Shown here in pieces: positions 9,403 through 18,573 of a stretch of 60,722 nt of DNA; position 1 is the stretch's first letter, and the number at the start of each line of letters is the position of its first letter. This DNA is from Chitinophagaceae bacterium (GTDB lineage Bacteria > Bacteroidota > Bacteroidia > Chitinophagales > Chitinophagaceae): assembly GCA_025923075.1 (NCBI GenBank), contig JAICGN010000010.1, forward strand, positions 1 through 60,722. The letters run 5' to 3'. A program made the position numbers and the translations under genes. The notes under the pieces are model-generated. The model was not told where the DNA came from. It made no database searches and saw only the letters and a list, made by a program, of their open reading frames with translations.

Positions 9403-10101
9403 ATGAATGCACTAGTGAAATTTATTAAGAAACACCTGATAAAATATAATATCATAAAAACTCTTTCCGATAAGGGCGAACGGGTAGACATCAGCTATAA
9501 AAAAAATATAAATGAAAACGATCTCGATATTTATCAAAAGAGCCACCTGAGAAGGTATTTATTCGCCAGGCAACACATCAGGCAAGGGGGTATTACCGGA
9601 GACTTTGCCTGTGGTACCGGCTACGGCAGCCTGATCCTTTCCGAACATTCAGCACGCGTCACGGGTATTGATATTAATAAAAAAACAATTGCCGCAATAA
9701 AGAAGCGGTATGCCAGTTCTAATAAAGTAGAATTCTTAAATAAAAACCTGCTTTCTATTGAATATGAAAATATATTTGATTCCATTGTTTCTTTTGAAAC
9801 ACTGGAGCATATTGCTGAAGAGCAATTACCGCTCTATTTTAATAAGATAGCAAAGGCATTAAAGCTTAACGGTGTTTTTATTTTCTCCACACCGTATATG
9901 CAGGAAAAATCAGAAAATGCGCTTAAGTATGGGTTTCATTTGACGTTTTACATTGACGAAACGAAGATTGATGGCTGGCTGAAGAACGCGGGTTTGAAAA
10001 CCGAAGAATTTTATTACCAGGATTACAAAACACATGTTATTGTAAAGGAAAAAAACAATCCCGATTTCGTAATTGGAATTGCCAGGAAAAGATCTATATA
10101 A
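9403..10101 (+). CDS. Class I SAM-dependent methyltransferase
   Basis: A 232-residue Rossmann methyltransferase. Motif I is FACGTGYGS (about residue 68-76), then VTGIDIN for ribose binding and FDSIVSFETLEHI as motif IV. The glycan-locus context suggests it methylates a sugar or a lipid-linked glycan intermediate (inference; no substrate motif is seen). A TATTTTG box at 9375-9381, in the same local context as the box before the GT2 gene at 4368, may start its transcript. A strong hairpin follows the stop codon. Confidence 0.85.
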   Translation: MNALVKFIKKHLIKYNIIKTLSDKGERVDISYKKNINENDLDIYQKSHLRRYLFARQHIRQGGITGDFACGTGYGSLILSEHSARVTGIDINKKTIAAIKKRYASSNKVEFLNKNLLSIEYENIFDSIVSFETLEHIAEEQLPLYFNKIAKALKLNGVFIFSTPYMQEKSENALKYGFHLTFYIDETKIDGWLKNAGLKTEEFYYQDYKTHVIVKEKNNPDFVIGIARKRSI

Positions 10102-10145
10102 ATCGGGTTGTTCCATAGCTTATAGTCATTCACATGTAGTCCCGA

Positions 10146-10188
10146 AATAGGGAGGTGATATAAGCGCCCGATCTATCACCTCCCTATT
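10146..10188. terminator. Perfect 15-bp inverted repeat between convergent genes
   Basis: The arms 10146-10160 and 10174-10188 are exact reverse complements (AATAGGGAGGTGATA) with a 13-nt loop. It lies between the 3' ends of the + strand methyltransferase and the - strand collagen-like gene, so it probably ends transcription from both sides. There is no T-run, so it would not be a classical intrinsic terminator. Confidence 0.65.
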
Positions 10189-10244
10189 AGTTAGGTTTAG
10201 TGCGACGACTCCCTTAATGCGGTAAGTTGGTTACGACTGGCCGC

Positions 10245-10802
10245 TTAATCAGGAATTCCTAAAACCTTGCAAACCTCCTCATAGCTCATTTGTTTCCAAT
10301 CCCTGACTCTGCCTGACGTTTTTACGGATCCAGGAATAATCACATACCGGTACTGATTGATAGTACTTGCAACGCCCCCAGTTCCATCTGTGGCATATTC
10401 ATAAAAGATGAAAGACCCGACTCTTGGTATGTAGGCATGGATGCGGACAGGATTAATATTGTAAGAAAAAGGAAGTTGGTAAATAGTATTAATAACAGGA
10501 TCCTTTAGATAAGCAAGAATAACACCACTATCTAAAATCGGTTGCGTTAATTTACTTGCCGTTTTAATAATTCTTTTTGCAGCAGTAATATTTGTCATCA
10601 CGGTGTCTTTCCATTCTCCAGCGGTAACAGAGAGCCAATCTGAATAAACAACATTGGCTGCTCCTGGTGTGCCCTGGATACCCTGAGCGCCCTGAGGACC
10701 CTGGGGACCAGCGGGTCCCTGTGGACCAGTATCCCCTTTTTCGCAACTGAGTATACACGTTATTGTCAATGCAAAAGTCACAAATGAAAAGATCGTTTTC
10801 AT
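10245..10802 (-). CDS. Collagen-like repeat lipoprotein
   Basis: A 185-residue protein with a lipoprotein signal peptide (hydrophobic core, lipobox ILSC with Cys20), a run of about eight Gly-X-Y triplets from residue 24 (GPQGPAGPQGPQG...), then a C-terminal domain of about 135 residues that I do not recognise. Gly-X-Y runs with this high Gln/Pro content form collagen-type triple helices in bacteria, so it is likely a trimeric stalk with a surface-exposed or periplasmic head. It is embedded in the glycan locus but transcribed against it. Its repeat is shorter than in typical bacterial collagens. Confidence 0.82.
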   Translation of the reverse strand: MKTIFSFVTFALTITCILSCEKGDTGPQGPAGPQGPQGAQGIQGTPGAANVVYSDWLSVTAGEWKDTVMTNITAAKRIIKTASKLTQPILDSGVILAYLKDPVINTIYQLPFSYNINPVRIHAYIPRVGSFIFYEYATDGTGGVASTINQYRYVIIPGSVKTSGRVRDWKQMSYEEVCKVLGIPD

Positions 10803-11009
10803 AAATTTTATATTTTGTTTGGCTGAAGTTATCTTATTTCACTCATGATGTAAAAGATTTACAACGAAGATTTAAGCAAGTCAATTCTTATGATCAAGGT
10901 CAAGTCAATTCTAATGACTTTTCTATTGTTTTTCACCAAACACGTCTTGTTTTATCTTCTGCTTTTTTTCCGATAACTTCACAGCGTTCATTATCCTGCA
11001 AAAGAATTC

Positions 11010-12521
11010 ATGGGTATTATTCAGCAACAAAGCATACGCACTTCCATTTATATTTTTATTGGTTTTATCGTCGGCGCTATCAATATCCTCGTGCTTTTTC
11101 CACTTTTCTTCTCCCAGCCTGAGATCGGTATGACCAGGGCCCTGATGGATATCTCGGTAACACTTTCAACACTTGCCACTTTTGGATCGATTCCGGTTAT
11201 CTATAAATTTTATCCTTTTTATAAAGACTATTTGGCTCAAAACAAAAATGATCTGCCGTTTATTACAGGGCTCGTTTGCCTTGTTGGTTTCATGGCGGTG
11301 CTTATCAGTGGTTTTGTTTTCGAGGATTTTTTTATTCGTAAGCTGGGCAAGTCACCTGAATTTGCAGAATACTTCGTGCTGATCTATCCCTATTCTTTTT
11401 TATTTATGGTCTTTATGTGGCTCGAAGCATTTGGGTGGGGATTAAAGAAAACTGCGTTGACAAACTTTCTTAAAGAAACGCTTGTTCGCGTCATCGTTAC
11501 TCTTCTGGTCATGGTGTTTGCAGCCCGGTTGGTAGGGATCGATGGTTTTATGAAATTATATAGCCTGCTTTACTTATTGCCGGTCATTTCATTGATCACT
11601 ATCCTTGTTCGTTCGGGCCAATGGAAATTCAATATCGTGTCGCCAAGCAAAGTATCGCAGCGGATGGGAAAGCGCATGATCACTTTTGGTCTTTTCATCT
11701 TTGGCGCTCAATTCCTGAATGTTCTTGCCCGGACCAGCGATACAATATTTGCCATTGGTTTCGAAGGATTACCACAAGCCGGTTTGTTTGCGATCGGCTC
11801 TTACCTTGTTGCGATCATGGAAATTCCCCAACGAAGCCTGAGTGCGATCAGCGTTCCTGTTCTGGCAGAATCATGGAAGGATCGTAACATGAATAATATC
11901 GACGATATCTATAAGAAAAGCGTTTCTAACCTGCTTGTTATTGCCTCCGGGTTATTCAGCCTGATCGTTCTGAATATTCATGATGTTGTTGAAATGCTGA
12001 ATTTTTTTGGCAGAAAGACAAACGCTGATTACTCTATCATAGTCCAGATCGTCGTCGTGATGGGCATTGCCCGGATCATCGATCTTGGAACCGGCATCAA
12101 TTCACAGATAATAGGAACCTCTAACTTCTGGCGTTTTGATTTCTTTACAAATGTGTTTTATACAGCCCTTTCCATTCCGTTGAATTTTTTGCTGATAAAA
12201 GAGTACGGAATTGTTGGTCTTGCCTATGCGAATCTGATAGCACTGAGCTTATACAATCTTGTCCGGTTTATTTTTTTGCTCGTAAAATTCGGACTGCAGC
12301 CCTATACGGCTAAAAGCCTGCAAACGGTCTTGCTTGCCGGGGTATGCTTCGCCATTGTATGGTTTATTCCGCTCAATATCAATTGGTATCTTTCAATACC
12401 CATCCGCTCCCTGATATTTTGTTTGATCTTTATCCCCCTCATGCATTATACAAAAGCGGCCCCGGAACTGTCGGCGCTTGGTGACAAGTGGTTAAATAAA
12501 TTAAGAGGCAGGAGCAGTTGA
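11010..12521 (+). CDS. Wzx-like oligosaccharide flippase (MOP superfamily)
   Basis: A 503-residue polytopic protein with about 14 membrane segments, starting MGIIQQQSIRTSIYIFIGF. The pattern (paired helices, amphipathic loop PQRSLSAISVPVLAES near residue 275) fits polysaccharide-biosynthesis flippases, which move undecaprenyl-linked glycan units across the inner membrane. It closes the glycan locus and is the natural partner of the transferases upstream. The 3' end overlaps the convergent mqnA gene by 21 bp (12501-12521). I saw no Wzy polymerase in the window. Confidence 0.87.
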   Translation: MGIIQQQSIRTSIYIFIGFIVGAINILVLFPLFFSQPEIGMTRALMDISVTLSTLATFGSIPVIYKFYPFYKDYLAQNKNDLPFITGLVCLVGFMAVLISGFVFEDFFIRKLGKSPEFAEYFVLIYPYSFLFMVFMWLEAFGWGLKKTALTNFLKETLVRVIVTLLVMVFAARLVGIDGFMKLYSLLYLLPVISLITILVRSGQWKFNIVSPSKVSQRMGKRMITFGLFIFGAQFLNVLARTSDTIFAIGFEGLPQAGLFAIGSYLVAIMEIPQRSLSAISVPVLAESWKDRNMNNIDDIYKKSVSNLLVIASGLFSLIVLNIHDVVEMLNFFGRKTNADYSIIVQIVVVMGIARIIDLGTGINSQIIGTSNFWRFDFFTNVFYTALSIPLNFLLIKEYGIVGLAYANLIALSLYNLVRFIFLLVKFGLQPYTAKSLQTVLLAGVCFAIVWFIPLNINWYLSIPIRSLIFCLIFIPLMHYTKAAPELSALGDKWLNKLRGRSS

Positions 12522-13259
12522 CAATTCAAGAAGCGAAAGAAAATATTTCATTGCTTTCTTCTTTGTTTCATCTAATGAATAATTCATATGAAGCGTGTAA
12601 TATTTTTTCAGATCATAAAGATCAAAGGAATGTGAAGCGACTATTTCATCGATATGTTCTAACCCAATGGCATTCGATTGATTGAACAGCCGGATAAAAT
12701 CTTCAGGTAACTTTTTATTACTTATCCAAACAGCAAATACAAATGGCTGTCCGGTGATCTTTTTCCATTCTGCTCCGAGGTCATAAAAAAAAGTAGAAAG
12801 TTTTCTTTGCTCAAATGCACGATCGCCAATAACGAGACCAGCCGTTGTTCCTTTTATTTCTTTACGGTAATCTTCGTCTTGTGCAAAAATCATTTCCGGT
12901 TGTATGCCCCAATACTCATTCATTATCCATTTCAATAGTTCGACAGAAGTACGGCTTTGATAGTCGAGATAAACTTTTTCAATTTGTTGAAGCGGCACTT
13001 CGCTGAATAAACAAACCGATGCAGCCTCTCCTTCAGTACCAATGCAATAATCGCCGGACAAATAGGATTCTTTTAATTCGGGGATTGCGGCAACAGGGAT
13101 CAGCCCTAGATCGATCTGATTATTTTTCAGCATCTCAGCCAGCTGTGCCGGATTATCTTCAACTAAATCAATACGAGAAGCAATAGGCTCAAGCCTTAAT
13201 CCGTAAATTAACGGCCTCGCATTTAGATAACTAACGATTCCAACTTTTATCTTACTCAA
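12501..13259 (-). CDS. mqnA: Chorismate dehydratase (menaquinone synthesis via futalosine)
   Basis: A 252-residue periplasmic-binding-protein-fold enzyme starting KVGIVSYLNARPLIYGL, with IDLGLIPVAAIPEL and AGLVIGDRAFE, all characteristic of MqnA. It dehydrates chorismate to 3-enolpyruvylbenzoate, the first step of the futalosine pathway. I chose the TTG at 13259 over the in-frame ATG at 13295 because the only exact promoter box on this strand (TATCTTTG, 13279-13286) places transcription start near 13275, downstream of that ATG. It is divergent from purB and overlaps the flippase end by 21 bp. Confidence 0.9.
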   Translation of the reverse strand: MSKIKVGIVSYLNARPLIYGLRLEPIASRIDLVEDNPAQLAEMLKNNQIDLGLIPVAAIPELKESYLSGDYCIGTEGEAASVCLFSEVPLQQIEKVYLDYQSRTSVELLKWIMNEYWGIQPEMIFAQDEDYRKEIKGTTAGLVIGDRAFEQRKLSTFFYDLGAEWKKITGQPFVFAVWISNKKLPEDFIRLFNQSNAIGLEHIDEIVASHSFDLYDLKKYYTLHMNYSLDETKKKAMKYFLSLLELSTAPAS

Positions 13260-13265
13260 TTGAGT

Positions 13266-13273
13266 TATTTTTG
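13266..13273 (+). promoter_or_regulatory. -7 promoter box TATTTTTG for purB
   Basis: Exact TAnnTTTG on the + strand. The predicted start is near 13277, leaving a leader of about 49 nt before purB ATG 13326. It interlocks with the opposite-strand mqnA box at 13279-13286. Confidence 0.55.
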
Positions 13274-13278
13274 CGCAG

Positions 13279-13286
13279 CAAAGATA
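13279..13286 (-). promoter_or_regulatory. -7 promoter box TATCTTTG for mqnA
   Basis: Exact TAnnTTTG on the - strand, predicted start near 13275, about 16 nt before the TTG start codon at 13259. It supports the TTG start. Confidence 0.55.
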
Positions 13287-13325
13287 GAAGAACAAATAAC
13301 CAGAAACAAGAAACCCGAAACCAGC

Positions 13326-14672
13326 ATGGAACTAACCAATCTTTCAGCAATTTCTCCTATTGACGGACGCTATCGTAAGCAGGTACAGCACCTTGATGAA
13401 TATTTTTCTGAATATGCATTGATGAAATATCGCGTACTGGTGGAAATTGAATATTTTCTTTTTTTAGCCGGCAAGAAATTTTTCAAATTATCCGGAAAAG
13501 CCGAAAAACACCTTAGAAAAATTGCAGAAGAGTTTGGGCTGGAAGATGCACAGGAAATTAAACAAATTGAATACACAACGAATCATGATGTTAAAGCGGT
13601 AGAGTATTTTCTGAAAAATGCACTGGATAAAAGCGGCGCCAAAGAATCCAAAGAGTGGATCCATTTTGGATTGACATCACAGGATATCAATAACACGGCT
13701 ATCCCACTTTTCTGGAAGCATGCGGTTGAGTATGAATATTTGCCGTCGTTATTAAATCTGAATACACAATTAAAATTACTGGCTAAAGAATGGAAGGATA
13801 TCCCTATGCTGGCGCATACACATGGGCAACCGGCCACGCCAACACGGTTAGGTAAAGAGCTGATGGTGTTTGCTGAGCGAATAGAAAACCAGGTAGAACA
13901 ACTGATCAGTATTCCATTTAGCGCAAAATTTGGAGGCGCTTCGGGCAATTTCAACGCACACCATGTTGCATTTCCTAAAATGGATTGGATAAAACTCGGC
14001 AATGAGTTTGTTGAAAAAACATTAGGGCTCACCCGCATGCAATACACGACACAGATTGAACATTACGATAACCTGGCGGCACATTTTGATTGCATGAAAA
14101 GGATCAATAATATTCTTATTGATTTTTGCCGTGATACCTGGACATATATATCGATGGATTATTTCAAGCAAGCGGTGAAAAAAGATGAAATAGGTTCTTC
14201 CGCTATGCCACATAAGGTAAACCCGATCGACTTCGAAAATGCAGAAGGCAATCTTGGTATGGCTAACGCGATCTTCGAGCATTTATCTTCTAAACTTCCT
14301 GTTTCAAGATTACAGAGAGATCTGACTGATTCAACTGTCCTGAGAAATATCGGGGTGCCATTTTCACATACCTTGATTGCATTCAGGTCTGTTGAAAAAG
14401 GTCTTGGTAAACTCATTCTTAACGATGGCATGATCCACCAGCAACTGGAAGATAATTGGGCGGTGGTAGCGGAGGCGGTGCAAACTATCTTGAGAAGAGA
14501 GAATTATCCCAATCCTTATGAAGCATTAAAAGAACTAACGAGAGGTAATGCCTATATTGACAAGAAATCAATTCACCATTTTATCGATAACCTGAAAATT
14601 GATAGTTCAGTGAAAAAGGAATTGAAAAAAGTGACACCACATAATTATACAGGAGTGGTAGCAAAATACTAA
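13326..14672 (+). CDS. purB: Adenylosuccinate lyase
   Basis: A 448-residue protein of the fumarase/aspartase superfamily, starting MELTNLSAISPIDGRYRKQ. It carries the signature SSAMPHKVNPIDFEN with the catalytic-loop serine, plus THGQPATPTRLGKE and HFGLTSQDINNTA. It releases fumarate from SAICAR and adenylosuccinate in purine synthesis. The frame is open upstream to 13260, but that part contains the divergent mqnA promoter and is unlike PurB. The length matches the E. coli-type PurB (about 456). Its last 4 bp overlap the convergent GNAT gene. Confidence 0.96.
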   Translation: MELTNLSAISPIDGRYRKQVQHLDEYFSEYALMKYRVLVEIEYFLFLAGKKFFKLSGKAEKHLRKIAEEFGLEDAQEIKQIEYTTNHDVKAVEYFLKNALDKSGAKESKEWIHFGLTSQDINNTAIPLFWKHAVEYEYLPSLLNLNTQLKLLAKEWKDIPMLAHTHGQPATPTRLGKELMVFAERIENQVEQLISIPFSAKFGGASGNFNAHHVAFPKMDWIKLGNEFVEKTLGLTRMQYTTQIEHYDNLAAHFDCMKRINNILIDFCRDTWTYISMDYFKQAVKKDEIGSSAMPHKVNPIDFENAEGNLGMANAIFEHLSSKLPVSRLQRDLTDSTVLRNIGVPFSHTLIAFRSVEKGLGKLILNDGMIHQQLEDNWAVVAEAVQTILRRENYPNPYEALKELTRGNAYIDKKSIHHFIDNLKIDSSVKKELKKVTPHNYTGVVAKY

Positions 14673-15187
14673 ACCGGTTTTTTATAGATAAACTGCGTTA
14701 ATTCCTTATCGCCTTCTCGTTTTACTCCGTGATGAACAAACCCATTTTTAAATAACACCTTGTGAGAAGCAGTATTACCCAGTTCAGCGATTGCATAAAT
14801 ATGATCTGCTTGTGTATTTGTAAAATAGTAATCGAGTCCTGCTTTCGTCAGCTCCGAGGCAAATCCTTTTCCCCAGTTATCTTTCAGAAAGGCATAACCT
14901 AACTGAATGTCTTCTGTTCCTTCAATCGGAATGATAGCAAAAGAACCCACAAATTTTTCTTTCGCTTTTTCTTCCGCAGCCCAACGACCGATCAACGGGT
15001 TGATTTTATACGACTCAATTATTTGTTTTAAAAAAGCATCACATTCTTCTTTTGATTTTGTTGCACGGATATAACGCATGACCTCCTCATCACTATTCAG
15101 CAAAAAAAAATTTTCAGCATCTGTTTCAAAAATATACTGCCTGACAAGAAGACGATCAGTTTCAAATATGATATGAGAATTAATCAT
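14669..15187 (-). CDS. GNAT-family N-acetyltransferase (RimJ/RimL type)
   Basis: A 172-residue protein from ATG 15187 (MINSHIIFETDRLLVRQY). It has IQLGYAFLKDNWGKGFASEL, with the acetyl-CoA pyrophosphate loop NWGKGFA, and NTASHKVLFKNGFVHHG, typical of RimJ/RimL-like enzymes acting on N-terminal amino or other primary amines. The frame continues upstream into prfC (to 15268), but the extra residues are encoded by a hairpin repeat and are not family-like. It lies 44 bp after prfC on the same strand and was probably read through from it. Confidence 0.88.
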   Translation of the reverse strand: MINSHIIFETDRLLVRQYIFETDAENFFLLNSDEEVMRYIRATKSKEECDAFLKQIIESYKINPLIGRWAAEEKAKEKFVGSFAIIPIEGTEDIQLGYAFLKDNWGKGFASELTKAGLDYYFTNTQADHIYAIAELGNTASHKVLFKNGFVHHGVKREGDKELTQFIYKKPV

Positions 15188-15202
15188 AAACGACTTGCCA
15201 AG

Positions 15203-15221
15203 TCTCCGCCTATGGCGGAGA
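15203..15221. repeat. Short hairpin, stem TCTCCGCC, loop TAT
   Basis: An 8-bp perfect stem with a 3-nt loop in the 43-bp gap between prfC and the GNAT gene. It may attenuate read-through or be a dispersed palindromic element; no T-run follows on the - strand. Confidence 0.5.
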
Positions 15222-15230
15222 TTTAGGGGT

Positions 15231-16820
15231 TTAATTCTTGTGTACTTCACTCGAAAAATGAAACTCAATCTCCGGATTATTGTTTCTTTCGGTATTCAAA
15301 AACCATTCGCTTTGCGCGAGGTAGACAAGGTGACCATCCTTGTCGACACCCGTATTCGCACCTTTGAATCTTGTAAACTCCTCCAGTTTTTTCGGATCAT
15401 CACTTGTTATCCAGCAAGCTTTATAAAAAGGAAGCGTATTAAGCTGAACCGAAGCTCCATACTCCTGCAACAAACGATATTGAATTACCTCGAATTGCAG
15501 CTCACCAACACACCCGATGATCTTTTTGTTGCCGCCATGTTGCGTAAAGAGTTGTGCCACTCCTTCATCAGTTAATTGCAGCAATCCTTTTTCCAATTGT
15601 TTGGTTTTCATCGGATCCTTGTTCACCACTTCTTTAAAGATTTCGGGAGAGAATGTTGGAATGCCGGTGAAATAAAAATTTTCTCCTTCCGTAAGCGTAT
15701 CACCAATTTTAAAGTTCCCGGTATCAAATAAACCCACTACATCGCCGGGATAGGCATCGTCCACAATGCTTTTCTCACGGGCCATAAATGAATAAGGATT
15801 GCTGAAGCGAACATCTTTGTCTAACCGTACATGATGGTAATATTTATTCCGCTCAAACTTACCGCTGCAAACCCTCATAAATGCGATCCGGTCTCTGTGC
15901 TTGGGGTCAAGGTTGGCATGGATCTTAAAAACAAAACCACTCAGCTTCTCTTCATCAGGACAAACAATCCTGGAGGACGTAGGACGACATTGCGGCAAAG
16001 GAGCAATACGAATAAATGTATCAAGCAATTCTTTTACACCGAAATTGTTAATAGCGCTGCCAAAAAATACCGGCGCCACTTTTGCAGCCAGGTAATCTTC
16101 CACCATCAACACACCATGCACACCATCCACCAGGTCCACATCTTCACGAAGGGTGCCAGCATCCTTCTCTCCTATTTTTTCATCGACCATCGTATCATTC
16201 AGATTTATTACTGCAAACAGGTCTTCGTCACTTCCTTTTGTGTTCGCGGTAAATAACCGCAAACTTTTATCATGAAGATTATAAACTCCCTTAAATTCTT
16301 TACCGCTATTGATCGGCCATGTCATCGGGTGCAGGTGGATCGATAATTCTTTTTCAATCTCTTCCAAGAGATCAAACCGATTCTTACCATCACGATCCAT
16401 TTTGTTGATAAAAACAATTACCGGGGTATCGCGCATCCGGCATACCTCCATCAGCTTACGGGTTTGTTCTTCCACTCCATTCACACTATCGATAACAAGT
16501 ATTACACTATCAACGGCTGTCAGTGTACGATACGTATCTTCAGCAAAGTCCTTGTGACCAGGCGTATCCAGCAGGTTGATGAGAATTCCATTGTATTCAA
16601 ATGTCATCACCGAAGTAGCCACCGAAATACCACGTTGCCTTTCAATCTCCATAAAATCGCTGGTGGCAAATTTTTTGATCTTGTTGCTCTTCACTGCACC
16701 GGCCACCTGTATGGCGCCGCCAAACAGCAATAGCTTTTCCGTTAGCGTCGTTTTACCGGCATCCGGGTGACTGATAATAGCAAATGTTCTGCGTTTATTT
16801 ATTTCGTTCTGATATTTCAT
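15231..16820 (-). CDS. prfC: Peptide chain release factor 3
   Basis: A 529-residue translational GTPase from ATG 16820 ([20 protein letters not shown]). G1 is HPDAGKTT, switch I contains ERQRGISV, G3 is DTPGHKDF, and G4 is NKMD. RF3 recycles RF1/RF2 from ribosomes after peptide release. The length equals E. coli PrfC (529). An ATG 12 bp further upstream (16832) lies in frame, but the promoter box at 16830-16837 overlaps it, so 16820 is the start. Confidence 0.96.
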   Translation of the reverse strand: MKYQNEINKRRTFAIISHPDAGKTTLTEKLLLFGGAIQVAGAVKSNKIKKFATSDFMEIERQRGISVATSVMTFEYNGILINLLDTPGHKDFAEDTYRTLTAVDSVILVIDSVNGVEEQTRKLMEVCRMRDTPVIVFINKMDRDGKNRFDLLEEIEKELSIHLHPMTWPINSGKEFKGVYNLHDKSLRLFTANTKGSDEDLFAVINLNDTMVDEKIGEKDAGTLREDVDLVDGVHGVLMVEDYLAAKVAPVFFGSAINNFGVKELLDTFIRIAPLPQCRPTSSRIVCPDEEKLSGFVFKIHANLDPKHRDRIAFMRVCSGKFERNKYYHHVRLDKDVRFSNPYSFMAREKSIVDDAYPGDVVGLFDTGNFKIGDTLTEGENFYFTGIPTFSPEIFKEVVNKDPMKTKQLEKGLLQLTDEGVAQLFTQHGGNKKIIGCVGELQFEVIQYRLLQEYGASVQLNTLPFYKACWITSDDPKKLEEFTRFKGANTGVDKDGHLVYLAQSEWFLNTERNNNPEIEFHFSSEVHKN

Positions 16821-16829
16821 AAAGAGGCG

Positions 16830-16837
16830 CAAAGGTA
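16830..16837 (-). promoter_or_regulatory. -7 promoter box TACCTTTG for prfC
   Basis: Exact TAnnTTTG on the - strand. The predicted transcription start near 16826 leaves a leader of only about 6 nt. Confidence 0.55.
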
Positions 16838-17242
16838 AGGTTTGAAAGGGATTCTTATGTGGTCAACTGTTGTGCTACTATGATGCTTCTGTGAAGTATA
16901 CCCTGAGCCTGTCGAAGGGTCACTCACTTGTACGTTCTGTAATTCTATTCAGCGTTCTTGTCCACCCCCAGTTTAAAAAGAATTACAATCGAAGTACTTC
17001 CCCCCGTCCCGATAGCTATCGGGAGGGACAACGCGCCATTCTTATAAATTATTTGCGTAAAAGAATACACTTGAGTTGGTTGGTCCTGATGGTCGATTAA
17101 AGTGATGTATAATGTCCCCCGCTGGCGGGGGCCGGATGTACAATTTGAGAGAATAATCGAGAGGAGGTGGACAAAAACTCCACAATTAAACTTTGTAACT
17201 TGAAAGTTGACACATACCATCAATTGAGTTTGCTACCAAGTA
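16838..17242. other. 405-bp intergenic region with three short palindromes, no supported gene
   Basis: No convincing gene. It holds ACCCTGAGCCTGTCGAAGGG (about 16900-16919), a sequence I recognise as a widespread intergenic repeat in many bacterial genomes; the perfect 16-bp palindrome CCCGATAGCTATCGGG (17008-17023); and a hairpin CCCCCGC/GCGGGGG (17116-17131). A 92-codon frame on the - strand crosses both latter elements but has no recognisable content. The region separates the starting end of prfC from the 3' end of nhaA. Confidence 0.6.
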
Positions 17243-18421
17243 TCATGTTTCAATCTCAACCACATCTTTCCTCACTGCCCATTTCAAAAATAAGAACCCT
17301 ATCACAGCTGCTATCAATGAACTGAACAGAACGGCAATCTTTGAATTAACAACTAAACCAGGGCTATCAAAGGCAAGTAATGTTATAAATATCGACATCG
17401 TAAATCCGATCCCTGCGAGAAATCCGGTGGCTGCAATATGTTTCCATTGTATCCCCTTCGGCAAACTAATCACTTTAGCCTTTATTCCGGTAAACAACAT
17501 GACCATAATGCCCAACGGTTTTCCAATCACGAGTCCCAATATTATTCCAAGACTATTATTATTTATCAAAGCATCTTTCAGGCTGCTTTCAAATAAAATT
17601 CCGGTATTGGCCAAAGCAAATAATGGGAGAATGAAAAAAGCTACGGGCTTATGCAAGCCATGCTGTAGTTTATAGGAAGGTGATCTTTCTCCACCATCTG
17701 TAAATGGAATGGCAAACGCCAGTAAAACACCGGCAATGGTTGCATGTACACCAGATCGAAGAAAACAATACCACATGATAATGCCACCAATTATATAAAA
17801 TACGAGCCGGGAAACTTTTAGCCTGTTTAAAACAATAAGAATTAAAAATATCCCCAGAGCTACAAAAAGATAAAATGCCTGTATTTCTTTTGTATAGAAA
17901 ACAGCAATGACCAGGATGGCCCCCAGGTCATCAATGATAGCCAGTGCCGTAAGGAATATTTTAAGTACAAACGGAACTTTTTTGCCAACAAGCGCCATTA
18001 TACCTAATGCAAAAGCTATATCCGTGGCCATGGGAATGCCAAAACCGTTTTGCGTTCCTGAACCGGCATTAAGCACAAAATGAAATAAAGCAGGTACCAA
18101 CATTCCTCCTAAAGCCGCAATAATCGGTACCAATGCCTTTTTGAATTCTGAAAGTTCACCAACATATAACTCTCTTTCTATTTCAAGCCCTACCATTAAA
18201 AAGAAAATGGCCATCAGCCCATCATTGATCCAATGCTCAACACTCAGGTTTAGGTTTACATCTGCCAGCACCGGCAAGGTTTTTTGATGCCAGAAATGCA
18301 GATAGTCCTCACCGATAAAAACATTTACCAGTAAAAGGCTTAGGATAGTACAGCCAACAAGGATGATCCCGGAACTTTTTTCACTATCGAAAAACTCTTT
18401 GAATAGTTTGGTAATACTCAT
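17243..18421 (-). CDS. nhaA: Na+/H+ antiporter NhaA
   Basis: A 392-residue membrane protein with about 12 segments. It has NDGLMAIFFLMVGLEIERE, the conserved first-half motif; PMATDIAFALGIMALVG with the ion-binding aspartate region; and FLTALAIIDDLGAI carrying the adjacent Asp-Asp pair (equivalent to D163/D164 of E. coli). All key residues are present, so it should be functional in exchanging Na+ for H+. Length matches E. coli NhaA (388). It is probably monocistronic; no exact -7 box was found upstream. Confidence 0.96.
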   Translation of the reverse strand: MSITKLFKEFFDSEKSSGIILVGCTILSLLLVNVFIGEDYLHFWHQKTLPVLADVNLNLSVEHWINDGLMAIFFLMVGLEIERELYVGELSEFKKALVPIIAALGGMLVPALFHFVLNAGSGTQNGFGIPMATDIAFALGIMALVGKKVPFVLKIFLTALAIIDDLGAILVIAVFYTKEIQAFYLFVALGIFLILIVLNRLKVSRLVFYIIGGIIMWYCFLRSGVHATIAGVLLAFAIPFTDGGERSPSYKLQHGLHKPVAFFILPLFALANTGILFESSLKDALINNNSLGIILGLVIGKPLGIMVMLFTGIKAKVISLPKGIQWKHIAATGFLAGIGFTMSIFITLLAFDSPGLVVNSKIAVLFSSLIAAVIGFLFLKWAVRKDVVEIET

Positions 18422-18562
18422 GCTTTGATGAAGAAAATGAAGATACGCAGTAAGTAATTTAAAAATAGAAGCTTTTGAGGACTAAAAATTGTCCCACCTG
18501 ATAAGCACTCTTATAACTTTGACCATCCAAATAATTTCTTTTAGAAAGCCAGCCTCAAATTA

Positions 18563-18570
18563 TAAATTTG
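18563..18570 (+). promoter_or_regulatory. -7 promoter box TAAATTTG, 3 bp before a start codon
   Basis: Exact TAnnTTTG followed by CCT and ATG 18574. If transcription starts 3-4 nt after the box, as in mapped Bacteroidota promoters, it starts at the A of the ATG, giving a leaderless mRNA. Confidence 0.55.
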
Positions 18571-18573
18571 CCT

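Noticed and set aside
16945-17223. 92-codon frame on the - strand
   Set aside because: It passes through two palindromic repeats, shows no domain or conserved motif, and its composition reflects the repeats.
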